In this document: positions 60,048 through 64,000 of the stretch, one piece after another
Layout of the letters: every line of letters begins with the position of its first letter
Position numbering within the stretch: the first letter of the stretch is position 1
Origin: Flavobacterium aeripolare
Lineage (GTDB): Bacteria > Bacteroidota > Bacteroidia > Flavobacteriales > Flavobacteriaceae
Direction of reading: 5' to 3'
Length of the DNA stretch: 64,000 bases
Assembly: GCF_013294025.1 (NCBI RefSeq)
Contig: NZ_JABSNL010000007.1
Coordinates: 1-64,000, forward strand
Translations under genes and position numbers: made by a program
The notes under the pieces: generated by a model
Seen by the model: the letters and a program-made list of their open reading frames with translations, nothing else
The model's database searches: none
What the model was told of the DNA's origin: nothing

Positions 60048-63000
60048 TTATTTAGTAATTTTAATTTTGGTTGTTATTTCGTCAAATTCAATTTCAGCAC
60101 CATCTTCTAATTTATCTGAGAATATCAGCTCTTCAGTTAACGTTTCTGATTTTATATACGCAGCGTTAATTGCCACTGCCTCTTCAAGTACACTATTATT
60201 TTGTAAGTACACTTTAATTTTATCTGTTACTTCAAAACCAGAATCTTTTCTAATATTCTGAATTCTGTTGACAAGTTCCCTTGCAATTCCTTCTTTTTTC
60301 AATTCTGGAGAGATTACAATGTCTAATGCAACCGTGATTCCATTTGAATTTGCAACTAACCAGCCTTCTATATCTTGCGATGTTATCTCTACATCTTCAC
60401 TTGTTAAAGTTATGCTATTTCCAGCAATAACGACTGCTATGGTTCCTTTTGCCTCAATCTCAGCAATTTGCTCCGGAGAAAAACCTTGTATCTCTTTAGA
60501 AATCAGCCCCATATCTTTACCAAAGCGGGGTCCTAATGCTTTAAAATTTGGCTTGATTTGCTTCACTAAAATACCCGAAGCATCGTCTAATAACAAGATT
60601 TCTTTAACGTTTACCTCTGCCTTTATTAGGTCTGATATGGCCTCAATTTCAGCTCTTTGATTATCGTCAAGTACTGGTATCATTACCTTTTGTAGCGGTT
60701 GGCGAACTTTTATCATCTCTTTCTTACGCAAAGATAAAACTAGTGATGAGATTGTTTGCGCCTTCTGCATTTTGCTCTCTAACGATTTATTAACAAAGTT
60801 TTCAACGTGTTTTGGAAACTCAGCCAAATGTACACTATCAAACTTTTCAGACTGTGTTGCTTGCGTTAAGTCTCTGTAAAGTTTGTCCATAAAGAACGGC
60901 GCAATAGGCGCGCTCAACTTACTTACAGTTAATAAGCAGCTATATAATGTTTGGTATGCCGCGATTTTATCTTGCGCATATTCCCCTTTCCAAAAACGAC
61001 GACGACACAAACGTACGTACCAGTTACTCAAGTTCTCTTGAACGAAGTCAGAGATTGCTCTCGCTGCTTTTGTAGGTTCGTAATCAGCATAAAAACCGTC
61101 AACATCTTTTATTAAAGTATTCAACTCAGAGATGATCCATTGATCGATTTCTGGTCTTTCGTTTACTGGAATTTCTGCTTCTTCGTATTTAAACCCATCA
61201 ATGTTTGCATACAAACTAAAGAAAGAATAGGTATTGTATAATGTTCCAAAGAACTTACGACGCACCTCAGCAATTCCTTCTAAGTCAAACTTCAAGTTAT
61301 CCCAAGGATTTGCATTAGAGATCATGTACCAGCGTGTTGCATCTGGACCATATTCTGACAATGTTTTAAATGGATCTGCGGCGTTCCCTAAACGTTTAGA
61401 CATTTTTTGTCCGTTTTTGTCTAGTACTAAACCATTCGAAACCACATTTTTATAGGCAACTTTATCAAAAACCAAAGTACCAATCGCGTGCAAAGTATAA
61501 AACCACCCACGTGTTTGATCTACTCCCTCAGCAATAAAATTAGCGGGGAAATCTTTGTTTTGATCAATTTTTTCTTTGTTTTCAAAAGGATAATGCCATT
61601 GTGCATACGGCATCGAACCTGAATCAAACCAAACGTCGATCAAATCAGCTTCACGCGTCATTGGTTTTCCAGACGGAGAAAGTAACGTGATTTCATCGAC
61701 TACATTTTTATGTAAGTCAATTAAATCATAGTTGCTTTCGTCCATATTTCCAATTTCGAAACCTTTAAAAGGGTTTTCTTTTTGAAAACCGGCGGCGATA
61801 GATTTTTCTATTTCATTGTATAGTTCTTCAACTGAACCAATTAAAATTTCTTCTTGCTTGTCTTCAGTTCTCCAAATAGGTAATGGAATTCCCCAGTATC
61901 TTGAACGAGACAAGTTCCAGTCATTGGCATTTTTCAACCAATTTCCAAAACGTCCTTCTCCTGTTGCTTTTGGCTTCCAGTTGATGGTTTCGTTCAATTC
62001 AAACATTCTGTCTCTAACTTCTGTGATTTTTATAAACCACGAATCTAGCGGGTAGTATAAAATAGGTTTGTCTGTTCTCCAGCAATGTGGATAACTGTGC
62101 ACGTATTTCTCTACCTTGAATGCTTTATTTTCTTCTTTTAATTGAATAGCGATCTCAACGTCTACTGAACGCTCAGGAGCTTGACCATCATCATAGTATT
62201 CGTTTTTAACGTACTTACCTGAATAATCACCTAAACCTTTTATGAACTTCCCTTGTAAATCGACTAATGGCACTGGAGTACCATCTGCATCAAGAACTAA
62301 CATTGGTGGAATTTCTGGAGTAGCTTCTTTAGCAACTTTTGCATCATCAGCACCAAATGTTGGTGAGGTATGTACAATTCCCGTTCCGTCTTCGATAGTA
62401 ACAAAATCACCTGCAATAACTCTAAAAGCATTTTCAGGATTTTGATACGGCAATACCAACGGCATTAATTGCTCATATTTGATTCCAACTAAATCCGCTC
62501 CTTTTGCCTCAGCAATAACTTGGAATGGGATTTTTTTATCTCCTCCTTTGTAATTCTCAAAGTCAGCTGCATCTTCGCTAGCAAAAAATCCTTTCCCGAA
62601 TTGTTTTCCAACTAAGTTTTTAGCTAGAACTACATTTGTAGGTAAGAAAGTATATTGATTGAAGGTTTTTACAACAGCGTAATCGATTTTTGGACCCACT
62701 GTCAAAGCCGTGTTTGAAGGCAATGTCCAAGGTGTTGTTGTCCAGGCAAGAAAATAAAATTCCCCACCCCTGCCCTCCCCGAAGGGAAGGGAGTCTAGTC
62801 CGAATGCTTTGGCAAAAGTATTTTCCACAACGTCTCCCTCTCCTTTGGAGAGGGTTGGGGTGAGGACTTTAAATTGTGCCACCACAGTTGTATCCGTAAC
62901 ATCACGGTACGAACCTGGTTGATTCACTTCGTGAGATGACAATCCCGTTCCAGCTTTTGGAGAATACGGTTGGATTGTGTATCCTTTGTACATCAAGTCC

Positions 63001-63512
63001 TTGTTATAGATTTGTTTCAAAATCCACCAAACCGACTCCATATATTTGGGTTTGTAAGTTACATATGGATCTTCCATATCTACCCAATATCCCATTTTTT
63101 CAGTCAAATCATTCCATACATCCGTATAACGCATTACTGTTTTTTTACAGGCTTCGTTATATTCCTCGATAGAAATCTTTGTACCAATATCTTCTTTAGT
63201 GATTCCGAGTTCTTTCTCAGTACCTAATTCTACAGGCAAACCATGGGTATCCCAACCAGCTTTACGCTTCACTTGGTACCCTTTTTGAGTTTTATATCTG
63301 CAAAAAATATCTTTAATCGCACGTGCCATTACGTGGTGAATACCTGGCAAACCATTTGCAGAAGGTGGCCCTTCAAAAAATACGAATGGCTCGTTACCCT
63401 CACGAGTTGTTACACTTTTTTCAAATATGTTTTCTTTCTTCCAGAAATCAAGTACTTCTGACGCCACTGTAGGCAAGTCAAGTCCTTTGTATTCAGTAAA
63501 TTTTGTGCTCAT
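60048..63512 (-). CDS. ileS: Isoleucine--tRNA ligase
   Basis: A 1154-residue class Ia synthetase that charges tRNA-Ile and edits valine. The HIGH-like motif is GLPGIHHVMARAIKD (about 55-69) and the KMSKS motif is NGQKMSKRLGNAADP (about 693-707). The editing domain (about 250-450) includes WTTTPWTLPSNTALTV and DGTGIVHTSPTFGADDAKV. The anticodon-binding domain follows KMSKS. At residues about 216-251 the sequence LTPTLSKGEG...SLPFGEGRGG is a translated GC-rich REP-like inverted pair in a loop before WTTTPWTLPS; elsewhere the protein looks normal. First gene of an ileS-dksA-lspA run with its own promoter. Confidence 0.96.
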   Translation of the reverse strand: MSTKFTEYKGLDLPTVASEVLDFWKKENIFEKSVTTREGNEPFVFFEGPPSANGLPGIHHVMARAIKDIFCRYKTQKGYQVKRKAGWDTHGLPVELGTEKELGITKEDIGTKISIEEYNEACKKTVMRYTDVWNDLTEKMGYWVDMEDPYVTYKPKYMESVWWILKQIYNKDLMYKGYTIQPYSPKAGTGLSSHEVNQPGSYRDVTDTTVVAQFKVLTPTLSKGEGDVVENTFAKAFGLDSLPFGEGRGGEFYFLAWTTTPWTLPSNTALTVGPKIDYAVVKTFNQYTFLPTNVVLAKNLVGKQFGKGFFASEDAADFENYKGGDKKIPFQVIAEAKGADLVGIKYEQLMPLVLPYQNPENAFRVIAGDFVTIEDGTGIVHTSPTFGADDAKVAKEATPEIPPMLVLDADGTPVPLVDLQGKFIKGLGDYSGKYVKNEYYDDGQAPERSVDVEIAIQLKEENKAFKVEKYVHSYPHCWRTDKPILYYPLDSWFIKITEVRDRMFELNETINWKPKATGEGRFGNWLKNANDWNLSRSRYWGIPLPIWRTEDKQEEILIGSVEELYNEIEKSIAAGFQKENPFKGFEIGNMDESNYDLIDLHKNVVDEITLLSPSGKPMTREADLIDVWFDSGSMPYAQWHYPFENKEKIDQNKDFPANFIAEGVDQTRGWFYTLHAIGTLVFDKVAYKNVVSNGLVLDKNGQKMSKRLGNAADPFKTLSEYGPDATRWYMISNANPWDNLKFDLEGIAEVRRKFFGTLYNTYSFFSLYANIDGFKYEEAEIPVNERPEIDQWIISELNTLIKDVDGFYADYEPTKAARAISDFVQENLSNWYVRLCRRRFWKGEYAQDKIAAYQTLYSCLLTVSKLSAPIAPFFMDKLYRDLTQATQSEKFDSVHLAEFPKHVENFVNKSLESKMQKAQTISSLVLSLRKKEMIKVRQPLQKVMIPVLDDNQRAEIEAISDLIKAEVNVKEILLLDDASGILVKQIKPNFKALGPRFGKDMGLISKEIQGFSPEQIAEIEAKGTIAVVIAGNSITLTSEDVEITSQDIEGWLVANSNGITVALDIVISPELKKEGIARELVNRIQNIRKDSGFEVTDKIKVYLQNNSVLEEAVAINAAYIKSETLTEELIFSDKLEDGAEIEFDEITTKIKITK
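62761..62867. repeat. Inverted pair of REP-like palindromes inside ileS
   Basis: Two related GC-rich elements in opposite orientation, 62761-62795 and 62832-62867, flank about 36 bp. Each holds its own small palindrome (for example CCCTCTCC-TTT-GGAGAGGG in the second, on the plus strand). Both are translated in frame as part of IleS. The first matches both ends of the element in the helicase gene. Confidence 0.8.
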
Positions 63513-63537
63513 TTTATCCTTTTCTTAAATCGAAGTG

Positions 63538-63568
63538 CGAAAGTAGTCATTTATAGTAAAAAGGCAAA
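63538..63568 (-). promoter_or_regulatory. Promoter of ileS
   Basis: On the minus strand TTTG (63568 to 63565), a 19-nt spacer and TACTTTCG (63545 to 63538), one base off TAnnTTTG. The predicted start is near 63533, about 21 nt before the ATG at 63512. The upstream DNA carries short AAAAGGCAAAAG repeats (63559-63574). Confidence 0.6.
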
Positions 63569-63794
63569 AGACAAAAGGCAAAAGTTGCTCACAGAGCTGA
63601 TATTGTTTTGAAGTATCTATTTGAATGTATTACGCCTCTATAACAATGGATTACCGTAGCAATTGTGGTAAATATATTGCTACTGTTAAGCACTTTAATG
63701 AAAACCCTTTTTGTTTTTATTAAAAAAGGTTCTTTTATGCATAAACAAACAAGGAATGAGTTACACTTATTTATTGATTTACAATTCTAAAAAA

Positions 63795-64000
63795 TCAATC
63801 CAAAGAGTTCTTAGTAACAAACTCTAAAAATTGGTTTTTGTATTGATCGGAAACTGTAATGCGTTGCTTATTGATTAGAATTTGACTGCGCTCAATCGTA
63901 TCAATATTATTTAAAGCAACTATAAAAGAACGGTGCACACGCATAAATTGATCGGATGAAAGCTCTTCCTCAAGGGTTTTCAAACTCATTAAAGTGAGGA
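63795..64000 (-). CDS. LytTR-family regulator, C-terminal end only
   Basis: The visible 68 codons end in the DNA-binding LytTR domain: LKTLEEELSSDQFMRVHRSFIVALNNIDTIERSQILINKQRITVSDQYKNQFLEFV. The frame stays open to the window edge, with ...LTLMSLKTLEE upstream, so an internal ATG at 63989 is not the real start. A receiver domain would normally lie further upstream. It lies about 280 bp upstream of ileS on the same strand. Confidence 0.85.
   Translation of the reverse strand, partial: LTLMSLKTLEEELSSDQFMRVHRSFIVALNNIDTIERSQILINKQRITVSDQYKNQFLEFVTKNSLD

Overview
The window is a chromosomal segment from a member of the Flavobacteriaceae (phylum Bacteroidota), most likely Flavobacterium or a close relative. 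The reasons are its strongly AT-rich intergenic DNA, the Bacteroidota promoter signature (TTTG about 18-20 nt upstream of TAnnTTTG) in front of many genes, the absence of clear Shine-Dalgarno sequences, and family-typical genes: an IPExxxVDY protein, an OmpA protein with thrombospondin type-3 repeats, a TonB-dependent receptor with an N-terminal carboxypeptidase-like domain, and a fused ABC permease/M1 peptidase. No rRNA, tRNA, CRISPR array, insertion sequence, phage or plasmid module was seen. Coding density is high and almost all genes look intact.

Layout. 1-10.6 kb: the 5' part of an OmpA-family porin, kbl, a RecB/AddA-like helicase-nuclease, rbfA with a LolC/E-type permease, dusB, and an uncharacterised DNA-metabolism pair (DUF4130 protein plus radical SAM protein). 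10.7-18.2 kb: lepA, a 1-phosphofructokinase-type kinase, and an ABC exporter whose permease is fused to an M1 metallopeptidase. 18.3-23.6 kb: thiL, then a signalling block with a response regulator, a TPR sensor kinase, a secreted protein of five 15-residue repeats, and a LytTR regulator. 23.8-37.5 kb: housekeeping genes glyS, comF, sodB, a PurF-like amidotransferase, a PfkB kinase, rnhA, purN, acpP-fabF-rnc, IPExxxVDY-pyk, a Bax-inhibitor-like membrane protein and a lone PAS protein. 37.6-48.5 kb: dinB, a CYTH protein, an RlpA-like protein, a small membrane protein, a TonB receptor, pgi, an M23 peptidase, kynA and a DUF3108 protein. 48.5-51.3 kb: a probable small RNA, then hppD and hmgA, the two ring-opening steps of tyrosine catabolism. 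51.5-57.2 kb: a patatin/beta-barrel protein, uvrC, a desuccinylase-like peptidase and 5-formyl-THF cyclo-ligase. 57.3-64 kb: a cobalamin riboswitch in front of a surface lipoprotein, then lspA, a DksA/TraR-like gene and ileS on the minus strand, and the end of another LytTR gene.

The most unusual signals lie outside ordinary gene content. (1) Three dispersed copies of an intergenic repeat of about 85 nt, all on the plus strand, share fixed flanks, while a central stem differs in sequence but keeps its pairing, so it behaves as a structured RNA. (2) A GC-rich REP-like palindrome occurs as an inverted pair inside the ileS reading frame, and again at the 5' end of the helicase gene. (3) The secreted repeat protein has repeat units identical in protein but different at synonymous positions. 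(4) The fabF leader contains two interleaved inverted repeats that could form a pseudoknot or a switch. (5) A terminator-like hairpin lies inside the first codons of rnc. (6) A promoter-to-terminator unit of about 110 nt lies downstream of hppD.
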